Origin: Bacteroides oleiciplenus YIT 12058
GTDB taxonomy: Bacteria; Bacteroidota; Bacteroidia; Bacteroidales; Bacteroidaceae
NCBI RefSeq assembly: GCF_000315485.1
Contig: NZ_JH992941.1
Location: 1,519,312-1,583,311 of the forward strand
DNA length: 64,000 nt
Direction: 5' to 3'
The notes beneath the pieces are model-generated. The model was not told the origin of the DNA. It did not search any database and saw only the letters and a list, made by a program, of their open reading frames with translations. Both the position numbers and the translations under genes were made by a program. Each line of letters begins with the position of its first letter. Within the stretch, counting starts at the first letter, position 1. This document shows, piece after piece, positions 48,401 through 56,926 of the stretch.

Positions 48401-49687
48401 CCTTTCAGGGTCTTTGCCAAAGAACGGCAGATTGAAATCTCCACTTATTTTCGTCTGGACACACCCTTCCTGGTGGTCGATACCGGATATATGCGTAAGG
48501 TGATGGTGAACCTAATTTCCAATGCAATCAAGTTTACACCGGACAATGGACGCATCCGTATCTTTGTGGGCTCCGCCAAGGGAGAAGGCGGGGAAAGGGT
48601 GCTCTACATCAGTGTATGCGACACGGGGCATGGATTGGTGGCGGAGGACCTGGAGAAGATATTCGACCGCTTTTATCAATCCAAGAAGAGCACGAAATAT
48701 CCCGTTTACGGGCAGAGCGGCACGGGCATCGGCCTCTTCCTTTGCCGGAAGATTGTGGAACTGCATGGAGGGGAAATATGTGCCCGCAACAACCGTGGAC
48801 CGGGAGCCTCGTTCCGCATACTGATGCCGTTGGTTTCCGGCGAGAGCGTGGAATCGGACGGGGAAGTGGTGGAACTGCCCGATGATAGGTATATGCCGGA
48901 CTTGGCGCAGACTGACGACGGGCAGAAGAAAGAAACCATTCTGATTGTGGAAGATAACCGGGATATGCGTTCATATATTCGCACGTTGCTGGTGGGAGAT
49001 TACCGTCTGTTTGAGGCGAGAGACGGGCAGGAGGCGCTGGAAATCGTTCAGAAGCATACGGTTGATTTGATAGTGAGTGATCTGATGATGCCTGTGATGG
49101 ATGGTATGGAACTGTCGCGTCGCATCAAGGATAATCTGGCTACTTCGCACATTCCGTTTCTGATGCTCACGGCGCTCCGCTCGGATGTGCAGGAGAAGAG
49201 AAGTTTTGAGATAGGTGTGGACGAGTATCTCTGCAAGCCTTTTGACGAGGAAGTGCTCCGGCTCCGCATCCGCAATATCCTGAACCTGCGGGGGAAATAT
49301 AAGAAGATGTTTTCGTCCAGCAGTAACGTAGAGGAACTGCACGTGAAGGAGGAGTCGAGGGACAAGACGTTTATTACAAATGCCGTCAATCTGATGAAGG
49401 AGAACTATGCCGATTCGGAATATAACCTGGAGCGGTTTGTGCGCGATATGGGATATAGCAAGACATTAGTCAACAAGAAGATGCAGGATCTGACGGGGCA
49501 GCCCATCGGCCAGTTCATGAAGAACTACCGTCTGAACGTGGCGCAACGGATGATACAGGAAGGTCCGGGCGATGTAAATGTTTCTGAGATAGCTTATGCC
49601 GTCGGTTTCAACGACCCTAAATATTTTACGAAGTGTTTTAAGGAGTTCTTCGGATACCTGCCGAGCTCGAAGCTGGGGAAGAAATGA
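45494..49687 (+). CDS. Hybrid two-component system regulator (HTCS)
   Basis: A 1397-residue one-protein sensor and transcription factor in the inner membrane. The signal peptide is followed by a periplasmic sensor of repeated Reg_prop blades (about 30-720; YVWVATHSGIGRYDGYQF, NLWLTTNDGISRLN). The Y_Y_Y domain (about 730-800) ends before one membrane helix (GWFYLLLVMFTCLAVYLFY). The kinase has H894 in THEFRTPVTLIHGP and the ATP lid GTGIGLFLCRKIVELHGG. The receiver has D1196 in LIVSDLMMPVMDG. A C-terminal AraC domain (NVSEIAYAVGFNDPKYFTK) binds DNA. It probably controls the adjacent GH89-phosphatase cluster. Confidence 0.97.
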   Translation: MKRHILISLIGLMQALLLFPQSTERFFSQYNFKFITESAGLPYSFVSDIFKDSEGYVWVATHSGIGRYDGYQFLNYGTQTEPIRLKNDFVHKICEDNFRRLWIASEGGIDIFDLNTYSPVTLSLPADSPLRQLMDEYVSTIYKDKQGDLWISGNKDLWCIELDDKGGIKNYYCLKNASASPVHAILDIGWAVCAGIDNRVCRVEKQSGNLLKTDILSDSLVSFSEDWRISCMQADGDVLWIGSNRGLFKYNHPERSLKRYRYSTHRPGMLSQAYITDIKLTERGHLIVSTLNGLNVYYKDTDTFSFIRQTSDRSSVTINCNAINCLFTDGETIWLGTETGGVNLLSPKRLQTELWTCGDASVTADTSTPVTNAPTPVNAVDEDEDGNLWIALVERGLMKWNQESKSCTHHLFSPNDITSISNNTLMGVLIDSDNRLWAYTWGVGINELDLNIPNNRTFKRYTCDNIPELEGDFVNSACEDMINHGIWFGSTRGIHFYDKRKDTFTRVLFDQSDNEFEAVHALLIDKKKRLWIGTTQGVFIIDLPSFAKSNKRFDYKYLRYKLDSPESTQLEKINSIFEDRNGTIWLGGNGSGLYQLTSDKNNHFVFKCYTTRHGLSNNTIIGMAEDGQGNLWLTTNDGISRLNLQSMTFSNYTQADGLPATQFYWNGIHYSEKHDFIYLATIDGLVIIYSDNETLLPSSSRVKLSSLAIGGNTIYPSSGNYFKKTITLSPRISLHEKENRFSIGFTTQNYGNSSRIRFAYRLEGYEDEWNETQPGDCMARYTSVPPGDYTLQVRATDELGQWSDRTTEVEVNITPYFYKSGWFYLLLVMFTCLAVYLFYKRKTRSYREQKVRLEQEVELRTQELAVQNKQLEAMAQHVKEITEEKIAFFTNITHEFRTPVTLIHGPIEHALKETQNEGMKAQLRIAERNSRYLLSLVNELMDFRKLDMDKVVLDRHSTNFIEFLSELLIPFRVFAKERQIEISTYFRLDTPFLVVDTGYMRKVMVNLISNAIKFTPDNGRIRIFVGSAKGEGGERVLYISVCDTGHGLVAEDLEKIFDRFYQSKKSTKYPVYGQSGTGIGLFLCRKIVELHGGEICARNNRGPGASFRILMPLVSGESVESDGEVVELPDDRYMPDLAQTDDGQKKETILIVEDNRDMRSYIRTLLVGDYRLFEARDGQEALEIVQKHTVDLIVSDLMMPVMDGMELSRRIKDNLATSHIPFLMLTALRSDVQEKRSFEIGVDEYLCKPFDEEVLRLRIRNILNLRGKYKKMFSSSSNVEELHVKEESRDKTFITNAVNLMKENYADSEYNLERFVRDMGYSKTLVNKKMQDLTGQPIGQFMKNYRLNVAQRMIQEGPGDVNVSEIAYAVGFNDPKYFTKCFKEFFGYLPSSKLGKK

Positions 49688-49762
49688 GAGAATATTGTCT
49701 CGTTCTGTACTATATTCGTCCCAAACTTTCTTATTTTCTCCTTCTCTAAAGAGAAAAACGCC

Positions 49763-49770
49763 TACTTTTG
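49763..49770 (+). promoter_or_regulatory. -7 box before the GH89 gene
   Basis: TACTTTTG matches TAnnTTTG, about 25 bases before the ATG at 49796. No good -33 element is seen, which would suit activation by the upstream HTCS. Confidence 0.45.
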
Positions 49771-49795
49771 CATATCATACTGAATATAGAATACC

Positions 49796-51955
49796 ATGAA
49801 AATCAAACTTTACTTATTTATTCTGTTTATAACCGCCCTGTCGGTTCATTTATCCGCCAATCCAATTAGCAGTCTACTCGAAAGAATAGATCGTGGCGCA
49901 TCGAAGAAATTCATCATAGAACTGAAATCCGGTGCCGAGAAAGACTTTTTTGAACTGGACCAGAAAGGCAATAAAGTTGTTGTACGTGGCAATAACTATG
50001 TGAATATAGCAACTGGCATCAACTGGTATCTGAAATACTACGCCGGCATCCACCTCTCCTGGAACGGTATGCAGGCACAGCTTCCTCCGGCATTGCCGCC
50101 TGTTTCCCAAAAAGAGCGCCACGAAACCTCTCTTTCGCTACGCTACGATTTCAATTACTGTACCTACTCTTACACCATGGCTTTCTGGGACTGGGAGCGT
50201 TGGGAGCGCGAACTCGACTGGATGGCTCTGCATGGCATCAACATGCCTTTGGCAGCAGTGGGGCAGGAGTGCATCTGGCGGAATATGCTCCAGAAACTGG
50301 GCTATACTAAAGAAGAAATAAACCGTTTCATTGCCGGCCCCGCCTTTCTGGCCTGGTGGGCTATGAATAATCTGGAAGGATGGGGCGGACCCAATCCCGA
50401 CTCTTGGTATGCACAACAGGAAGTTTTGCAGAAGAAGATCCTGAAACGTATGCGTGAATATGGTATTAAACCCGTATTCCCCGGATATTCGGGCATGGTT
50501 CCCCATGATGCCGACGAGAAGTTAGGTCTGAACCTGACGAAGTCCGATTTGTGGAACGGTTTCACGCGCCCCGCTTTCCTGCAACCCACTGATACCCGTT
50601 TTGCCGAGATAGCCAACTTATACTATCGTGAACAGGAAAAACTCTTCGGCAAGGCCGATTACTACTCCATGGACCCTTTCCATGAAGCCGAAAACGCTGC
50701 TTCGGTAGATTTCGATGCGGCGGGTAAAGCTATCATGCAAGCCATGAAGAAAGTTAATCCGAAAGCCACTTGGGTGGTGCAGGGCTGGACGGAAAACCCG
50801 CGCCCCGAGATGATAGAGAACATGAAGAACGGAGATTTGCTGATACTGGATTTATTCAGTGAATGCCGCCCCATGTGGGGAATTCCTTCTATCTGGAAGC
50901 GTGATAAGGGTTACGAGCAGCACGACTGGCTATTCTGTATGCTGCTGAACTTTGGCGGCAATGTAGGTCTGCACGGCCGCATGGACCAGTTGCTCGATAA
51001 CTTCTACCAGACTAAGGACAATCCCCTGGCTACCCACCTGAAAGGCATCGGCCTGACAATGGAAGGCTCGGAGAATAACCCGGTAATGTTTGAACTGATG
51101 TGTGAACTCCCTTGGCGTCCCGAGAAATTCACCAAGGAGGAATGGTTGAAGGATTATCTCTTTGCCCGCTACGGTGTGAAAGACGAGAAGATAGAAAAGG
51201 CATGGACATTGCTAGCCAACTCCATCTATAATTGTCCTTTTGGTAACAATCAACAAGGGCCTCACGAGTCCATTTTCTGCGGGCGTCCTTCGATGAATAA
51301 TTTCCAGGCATCGAGCTGGTCGAAGATGAAGAACTATTACGACCCTACTGTTACGGAAGAGGCTGCGCGGCTCATGCTCGAAGTAGCTGATAAATATCGT
51401 GGCAACAATAACTTTGAATACGATTTGGTGGACATCGTGCGCCAATCTCTTTCCGATAAAGGACGTATTGTCTATAACCAGACTATCGCTGACTTCAAGA
51501 GTTTTGATAAGCGTAGCTTTGCCCGCGACTCTCAGAAGTTTCTGGATATATTGCTGTTGCAGGACCGCCTTTTGGGTACCCGTAGCGAGTTCCGGGTGGG
51601 CCGTTGGATTGAACAGGCACGCAATCTGGGCACCACTCCCGAAGAAAAAGACTTGTACGAGTGGAATGCCCGCGTACAGATCACCACTTGGGGCAATCGC
51701 GTCTGTGCCGACGATGGTGGTCTGCGCGACTATGCGCATAAGGAGTGGAACGGCATTTTGCGCGACTTTTATTATAAACGTTGGGCAGCCTACTGGCAGA
51801 CTCTTCAGGATCAGCTGGACGGCAAACCCGAAGTCAAACTGGATTATTATGCGATGGAAGAACCCTGGACATTGGCGAAGACCCCGTATGACTCAACTCC
51901 CGAAGGAAACAGTGTTGATGTAGCGAAGGAGGTGTTTGAAAAGGCGATGAATTGA
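49796..51955 (+). CDS. GH89 alpha-N-acetylglucosaminidase (NAGLU homologue)
   Basis: A 719-residue exo-glycosidase that removes terminal alpha-linked GlcNAc. The signal peptide is MKIKLYLFILFITALSVHLS. Domains: N-terminal GH20b-like domain (about 20-110), catalytic TIM barrel with WERELDWMALHGINMPLA, VFPGYSGMVPHDAD, YYSMDPFHEAENAASVDF and WTENPRPEMIENMKNGDLL, then an all-helical C-terminal domain. These blocks are those of human NAGLU and clostridial GH89. Substrates known for the family are heparan-type and mucin alpha-GlcNAc ends. It begins the enzyme cluster under the HTCS. Confidence 0.95.
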   Translation: MKIKLYLFILFITALSVHLSANPISSLLERIDRGASKKFIIELKSGAEKDFFELDQKGNKVVVRGNNYVNIATGINWYLKYYAGIHLSWNGMQAQLPPALPPVSQKERHETSLSLRYDFNYCTYSYTMAFWDWERWERELDWMALHGINMPLAAVGQECIWRNMLQKLGYTKEEINRFIAGPAFLAWWAMNNLEGWGGPNPDSWYAQQEVLQKKILKRMREYGIKPVFPGYSGMVPHDADEKLGLNLTKSDLWNGFTRPAFLQPTDTRFAEIANLYYREQEKLFGKADYYSMDPFHEAENAASVDFDAAGKAIMQAMKKVNPKATWVVQGWTENPRPEMIENMKNGDLLILDLFSECRPMWGIPSIWKRDKGYEQHDWLFCMLLNFGGNVGLHGRMDQLLDNFYQTKDNPLATHLKGIGLTMEGSENNPVMFELMCELPWRPEKFTKEEWLKDYLFARYGVKDEKIEKAWTLLANSIYNCPFGNNQQGPHESIFCGRPSMNNFQASSWSKMKNYYDPTVTEEAARLMLEVADKYRGNNNFEYDLVDIVRQSLSDKGRIVYNQTIADFKSFDKRSFARDSQKFLDILLLQDRLLGTRSEFRVGRWIEQARNLGTTPEEKDLYEWNARVQITTWGNRVCADDGGLRDYAHKEWNGILRDFYYKRWAAYWQTLQDQLDGKPEVKLDYYAMEEPWTLAKTPYDSTPEGNSVDVAKEVFEKAMN

Positions 51956-51992
51956 GATAGTCCCATTAAATAATAATTAATTCCCGTTGAAT

Positions 51993-53099
51993 ATGGAAAA
52001 CTCTCAACCCTCAACTTTCAATTCTCAGCCCAAAAAGCGTTTGCTTTCGCTTGACGTGCTGCGTGGGATTACTGTTGTCGGGATGATCCTCGTCAATAAT
52101 TCCGGTGGAAAGCTGTCTTACGAATCCCTGCAACATTCCGCATGGAACGGACTAACGCTTTGTGACTTGGTGTTTCCGTTCTTCCTGTTCATTATGGGAA
52201 TTTCCACATCTATTGCCTTGAGCAAGTTCCATTTTCAGGCTTCAGGCTCAGTAGTCCGTAAGATACTGAAACGTACTCTCATTATTCTGTGCATCGGCTG
52301 GGTCATTCACTGGTTCGACTTTATTTGCGACGGCGATTTCTCTCCTTTTGCCCATCTTCGGCTCACGGGAGTGTTACCACGCATAGCTCTGTGCTATTGT
52401 GTCGCTTCCTTTGTAGCCTTGTATGTCAATCATAAATACATCGGCTGGCTCATTGGTATCTTGCTGGCAGGTTATACCTTTTTGCTTTGCATAGGTAACG
52501 GATACGCACCGGACAGCACGAACCTGTTGGCGATTATAGACCGGAATGTGTTAGGTGCCGACCACCTTTATCATAAAAGTCCGATAGATCCGGAAGGACT
52601 TACCAGTACCTTTTCTGCTATCGCCCACACATTGATAGGCTTCTGCTGCGGAAAGCTCATCCTGGCTAAAAAAAACTTAGAACAGAAAACGCTGAAACTG
52701 TTTGTAGTCGGCTTCATCCTGATGGCATGTGGTTTCTGCCTGATGGAGGCTTTGCCACTGAACAAACGTATTTGGTCGCCCACTTTCGTACTGGTCACCT
52801 GCGGCTTGGCTGCCATGCTACAAGCTCTGTTGATTTACTTCATCGACCTGAAAGAGAAGAAAAACTGGTGCCGCTTCTTCGAGATATTCGGGGTGAATCC
52901 GTTGTTCCTTTACGTACTCAGTGAGGTGGTGGCCATCGTTATCGGGACCACCGGAAGCAAACCTGTCATTTACGAAGGAATACACTCACTGATAACCGAC
53001 CCTTATCTGGCTTCTGCCGTCTATGCTATTCTTTTTACGTTGATAATGGGTGCATGCGGTTATCCGCTTTATAAAAAGAAAATCTATATAAAAATATAA
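51993..53099 (+). CDS. HGSNAT-like membrane acyltransferase
   Basis: Start at the ATG at 51993; a TTG six bases upstream is in frame. About 368 residues with 10 or 11 membrane helices. The N-terminal signature is LSLDVLRGITVVGMILVNNS, and H48 in LQHSAWNGLTLCDLVFPFF corresponds to the catalytic His region of human heparan-alpha-glucosaminide N-acetyltransferase. Human HGSNAT acetylates terminal glucosamine using cytosolic acetyl-CoA, making the substrate of NAGLU. The bacterial gene directly follows the GH89 gene and its stop touches the GH92 start (TAAATG). It may also act in cell-wall sugar recycling. Confidence 0.88.
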   Translation: MENSQPSTFNSQPKKRLLSLDVLRGITVVGMILVNNSGGKLSYESLQHSAWNGLTLCDLVFPFFLFIMGISTSIALSKFHFQASGSVVRKILKRTLIILCIGWVIHWFDFICDGDFSPFAHLRLTGVLPRIALCYCVASFVALYVNHKYIGWLIGILLAGYTFLLCIGNGYAPDSTNLLAIIDRNVLGADHLYHKSPIDPEGLTSTFSAIAHTLIGFCCGKLILAKKNLEQKTLKLFVVGFILMACGFCLMEALPLNKRIWSPTFVLVTCGLAAMLQALLIYFIDLKEKKNWCRFFEIFGVNPLFLYVLSEVVAIVIGTTGSKPVIYEGIHSLITDPYLASAVYAILFTLIMGACGYPLYKKKIYIKI

Positions 53100-55430
53100 A
53101 TGAAACGAACTGTTTGTACATATTGCTCTATGTTATTGGTAGCCGCATCGCTGTCCTGTGTTACATCTTGTTCTCCCCCGAACGACGGGCGAGGACAAAA
53201 GTCACTGTTAGATTATGTCGATACTCGTGTCGGCACTTCTCCCAGCATCACTCACACTGCCGGTACTTTCGGCAAGAGTACCGAAGAATACGGGCAAACG
53301 CTCCCCGCAGTACTCGAACCCAACGGCATGAATTTCTGGACGCCCCAAACACGGGATACGGAACAGAAGTGCATAGCTCCTTACTACTATGTGGACTCTT
53401 TGCTGCAAGGCTTCCGCAACTCCCACTGGATTGTGGGTGGCTGTACACAGGACTATGGTTCGATGACACTTATGCCCCTTTCTACTACCCTACGCTTGCA
53501 ACCGGAGGCCCGTGCCACTCGTTTTTCCCATCAGGAAGAGAAGACAACTCCGGCCTATTATTCTGTTTCCTTGTTGGATGAAGGTATTCAGGCGGAAATG
53601 ACTGCCCGTTCCCGTTCTGCCATCTTCCGTTTTACTTATGATAAGGCCGGAAAAGGGTATCTGGTAGTCAATCCCAATAGTGACGAAGGAGAGGGATACA
53701 TTGCCGTGGACACAGTCAACAACCAGATTTACGGATACAATCCCGTTCACCGCATTTATCAGGGCTGGGGAAAACCTGCCGGATATAGCGGGCATTTTGT
53801 GGTCGGCTTTCGGAAGAAGATTACGGACTTTGGAACATTTAAAGGGGATTCCCTGCTCCCCCATACCGCCCGGATGGAGAAAGGCGCACAGATAGGAGCC
53901 TATATCGAATTTGATGTGGAAGCGGGCGAAGAAGTGCTGGTAAAAGCAGCTTCTTCCTTCACCGGTCCGACAGAGGCGATGCTGAACCTGATTGCCGAAA
54001 TTCCCCATTGGGACTTTGAACAGACGCATAAGGAGCTGAACGACATCTGGGAGCGGCAGCTCTCCTCCATCGAAGTGGAGACGGATAACCTTGCTGACAA
54101 AGAGAAGTTCTACAGTGCTTTCTATCGCGCCTCCTTCCTGCCACACACGTTCAATGATGTGGATGGAACTTATCCGGCCTTTGCCACTGGCACCCCGATA
54201 CAGCAATTGCCTGCGGGAGAAACTTATTATGAAGATTATAGCATGTGGGATACCTATCGTGCCCTGCATCCGCTCGTTAATCTGCTTTTCCCCACCAAAG
54301 GGGGAGACATGATGCAATCTCTGGTACATAAATATGAACAGGGCGGCTGGTTGCCTATCTTCCCTTGTTGGAACAGCTATACTGCTGCCATGATAGGCGA
54401 CCATTGCATAGCTGCCATCGGTGATGCTTACATCAAAGGTATCCGCAACTTCGATATTGCAAAGGCTTATGAGGGTATGAGGAAGAATGCTTTTGAAACT
54501 CCCTCCAATCCTGCCGAATATAAAGACGGAATGGGGCGGCGTGCGTTGACTTCCTATCTGGAATATGGTTATATCCCTCTTGAAGACGGTGTACCCGATG
54601 CATTCCATACGAAGGAACAGGTTTCGCGCACCTTGGAATATGCTTATGATGACTTCGTCCTGGCACAAGTGGCAAAGGCTCTTGATAAACCGGAAGACTA
54701 CCAGGCTTTGATGCAGCGTGCCGCCAATTATCGCAATGTCATCGACCCACGCACCGGATATGCGCAGGGCCGTCATGCTGACGGTACGTTCCTGAATGAC
54801 GACAATGCGTTCAACTTCGCCCGCTTCATCACCGAGGGAGCTCCCTGTCACTACACCTGGTATGCGCCGCAAGACCCTTACGGACTTATGGAGTGTATGG
54901 GAGGCAAAGATAATTATGTTTCCAAACTGGACTCCATGTTCAGTGAAGGGCGCTACTGGCACGGGAATGAACCTTGTCATCAGGTTGCTTTCATGTTCAA
55001 TTATGCGGGTCAGCCCTGGAAAACCCAGCGTGCCGTTCGCCACGTCATGGAAACGGAATACTTGAATGCTCCGGGCGGGCTTTCGGGTAATGATGATGCA
55101 GGGCAGATGTCAGCCTGGTATATGTTTGCTGCTATGGGATTCTATCCCGTCTGTCCCGGTACGCCCTATTATATGCTTGCCAGTCCTTCTTTCCCCAGTT
55201 TCACGCTGAATCTTGAGAATGGGAATGTATTTACCGTAAAAGCCGGGAATGCATCGGAAAAGAATATTTATATCCAGTCGGCAAAGCTGAATGGGAAACC
55301 TTATACACGTAATTATATTACCCATCAGGATATCCTGGATGGTGGAGTGATGGAGTTTGTGATGGGGCCTGAGCCCAACAAGGAGTGGGGCGCACGCCCG
55401 GAAGACTGTCCGCCGGATGTGATGAAGTAA
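53100..55430 (+). CDS. GH92 alpha-mannosidase lipoprotein
   Basis: A 776-residue family 92 enzyme with a lipobox (SLSCVTSC). The N-terminal part departs from the two enzymes at 7009-11300: LDYVDTRVGTSPSITHTAGT and NSHWIVGGCTQDYGSM. The catalytic domain keeps E579 in TEGAPCHYTWYAPQD and the base pair D665/D666 in GNDDAGQMSAW. The His-Tyr after the acid replaces the usual Trp-Gln-Tyr, which marks a different subfamily. It could be active on unusual mannosides; I cannot name the linkage. It follows the acyltransferase gene without a gap. Confidence 0.93.
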   Translation: MKRTVCTYCSMLLVAASLSCVTSCSPPNDGRGQKSLLDYVDTRVGTSPSITHTAGTFGKSTEEYGQTLPAVLEPNGMNFWTPQTRDTEQKCIAPYYYVDSLLQGFRNSHWIVGGCTQDYGSMTLMPLSTTLRLQPEARATRFSHQEEKTTPAYYSVSLLDEGIQAEMTARSRSAIFRFTYDKAGKGYLVVNPNSDEGEGYIAVDTVNNQIYGYNPVHRIYQGWGKPAGYSGHFVVGFRKKITDFGTFKGDSLLPHTARMEKGAQIGAYIEFDVEAGEEVLVKAASSFTGPTEAMLNLIAEIPHWDFEQTHKELNDIWERQLSSIEVETDNLADKEKFYSAFYRASFLPHTFNDVDGTYPAFATGTPIQQLPAGETYYEDYSMWDTYRALHPLVNLLFPTKGGDMMQSLVHKYEQGGWLPIFPCWNSYTAAMIGDHCIAAIGDAYIKGIRNFDIAKAYEGMRKNAFETPSNPAEYKDGMGRRALTSYLEYGYIPLEDGVPDAFHTKEQVSRTLEYAYDDFVLAQVAKALDKPEDYQALMQRAANYRNVIDPRTGYAQGRHADGTFLNDDNAFNFARFITEGAPCHYTWYAPQDPYGLMECMGGKDNYVSKLDSMFSEGRYWHGNEPCHQVAFMFNYAGQPWKTQRAVRHVMETEYLNAPGGLSGNDDAGQMSAWYMFAAMGFYPVCPGTPYYMLASPSFPSFTLNLENGNVFTVKAGNASEKNIYIQSAKLNGKPYTRNYITHQDILDGGVMEFVMGPEPNKEWGARPEDCPPDVMK

Positions 55431-55464
55431 ATGATACTGTTTTAAATCTATAATAGATATACTT

Positions 55465-56874
55465 ATGAGAGCAAAAGTATTTTTGTTTGCCCTATGCAGC
55501 ATCTTACTGTTAGGAGCTTGCAGCGCCCCGAAGACCGGGGGAAACATTTATAACATTATGGACTACGGAGCCAAGGGCGACGGCAAGACCGATGACGCTG
55601 CGGCCATACAAACTGCCATTGAGGTATGCTCCAAGTCGGGCGGCGGAACGGTGCTGGTTCCGGCAGGATACACTTTCATGTGCAGCCCTTTTGCGCTGGC
55701 CTCTTTTGTAAATCTCCATCTGGAACCTAATTCCTGCCTGATTGCCAACCCCGATGAGGCGGCGTATACACTGAGCGCTTTCCGCGACAATCGCGGCGAG
55801 GGCATGATGTGGATTTACGGAAAAGACCTGAAACAAGTCTCCATCACCGGAACAGGCGTGATTGACGGGAACGGTGTTGCCTTTATGGGTAAGGAACTGG
55901 AAGACTCCTATGAACTAAAACCGGTGACCGACTTCGACCCCCGTCCGCATGTGCTGACGCTTATCAATATAGAGAAGACAGTGATTCGTGATGTAACCAT
56001 CCGCAACAGTGCCTACTGGACTGTGCACCTTATCGGTTGCAACGACGCTTCCATCGACGGCATCTCCATCCTGAACGATTTGAAGATACGCAACGGCGAC
56101 GGTATCGACGTGGACCATTCAAAGAACGTCCGCATAGCCAATTGCCACATCGAGTCGGGCGATGATTGCATCTGCCTGAAAAACCGCCGGGAGTTTGAGG
56201 AATACGGCTCGTGCGAGGACGTTGTGGTGACGAACTGTACCATGGTTTCCCGCTCTTGCGCTATCAAGATTGGGTCGGAGAATATGGATAAGATTAATAA
56301 TGTATTATTCAATAACTGTATCATCAAGAACAGCAACCGGGGCATCGGTATCCAGAACCGTGATGAAGGGACGGTGACCAATGTGATTTTCTCCAATATG
56401 ATAGTGGACTGCATGTTCTTCTCCGATGTATGGTGGGGAAAAGCGGAACCTATTTACGTGACTTCCTATCCGCGTGCCGTGGGCAATCATAAGGATGCCG
56501 GCTGGCGTTTCCCGAAGGGAGCCACTGAGGGACGTTGCGGAGAGGTGAGCCGTATCTATTTCACAAACATCAAGTGTACCAGCGAGAACGGCATCTTTGT
56601 AGGCGGCGATACGCCCGATAAAGTGAACCATATCTATTTTGAGGATGTGAACCTGTTGTTACAGAAGCGTACGGCGTATGAGGGCGGCATTTATGATAAG
56701 CGTCCCTGTGTAGGCGAAGGATTCGTGCATGATAAGACGTACGGGATTTATATTGATACGGCCTCTGACATTCTGATAGATGATTGTGCAGTTACCTGGG
56801 GCGATATCCGGCCGGACCTTGCGGCAGAAGGTATCGGGCAGAAGAATGTGACTAATCTGAAGATTAGTGATTAG
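55465..56874 (+). CDS. GH28-family glycoside hydrolase lipoprotein
   Basis: A 469-residue beta-helix enzyme with a lipobox (SILLLGACSAP). Catalytic-type residues: NGDGIDVDHSKN with D212 and D215, and the pair D233/D234 in SGDDCICLKN. The site of the family's GHG motif is SRSCAIKIGSE, again without the His. It is not a close relative of the two GH28-like proteins at 2174-7002. The EGKYDKR-like tail and WGDIRPDLAAEGI block are common in Bacteroides GH28 proteins of unknown substrate. It is 34 bases after the GH92 gene. Confidence 0.88.
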   Translation: MRAKVFLFALCSILLLGACSAPKTGGNIYNIMDYGAKGDGKTDDAAAIQTAIEVCSKSGGGTVLVPAGYTFMCSPFALASFVNLHLEPNSCLIANPDEAAYTLSAFRDNRGEGMMWIYGKDLKQVSITGTGVIDGNGVAFMGKELEDSYELKPVTDFDPRPHVLTLINIEKTVIRDVTIRNSAYWTVHLIGCNDASIDGISILNDLKIRNGDGIDVDHSKNVRIANCHIESGDDCICLKNRREFEEYGSCEDVVVTNCTMVSRSCAIKIGSENMDKINNVLFNNCIIKNSNRGIGIQNRDEGTVTNVIFSNMIVDCMFFSDVWWGKAEPIYVTSYPRAVGNHKDAGWRFPKGATEGRCGEVSRIYFTNIKCTSENGIFVGGDTPDKVNHIYFEDVNLLLQKRTAYEGGIYDKRPCVGEGFVHDKTYGIYIDTASDILIDDCAVTWGDIRPDLAAEGIGQKNVTNLKISD

Positions 56875-56926
56875 CGTTTAGTGATAAGTGATTCCCTCTT
56901 CCTAACAAATAATCAAAGCTGTAATT

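Noticed and set aside
53490..55043. 517-codon minus-strand ORF opposite the GH92 gene
   Set aside because: It is the shadow of a real plus-strand GH92 gene with clear catalytic motifs; its own translation shows no family signature.
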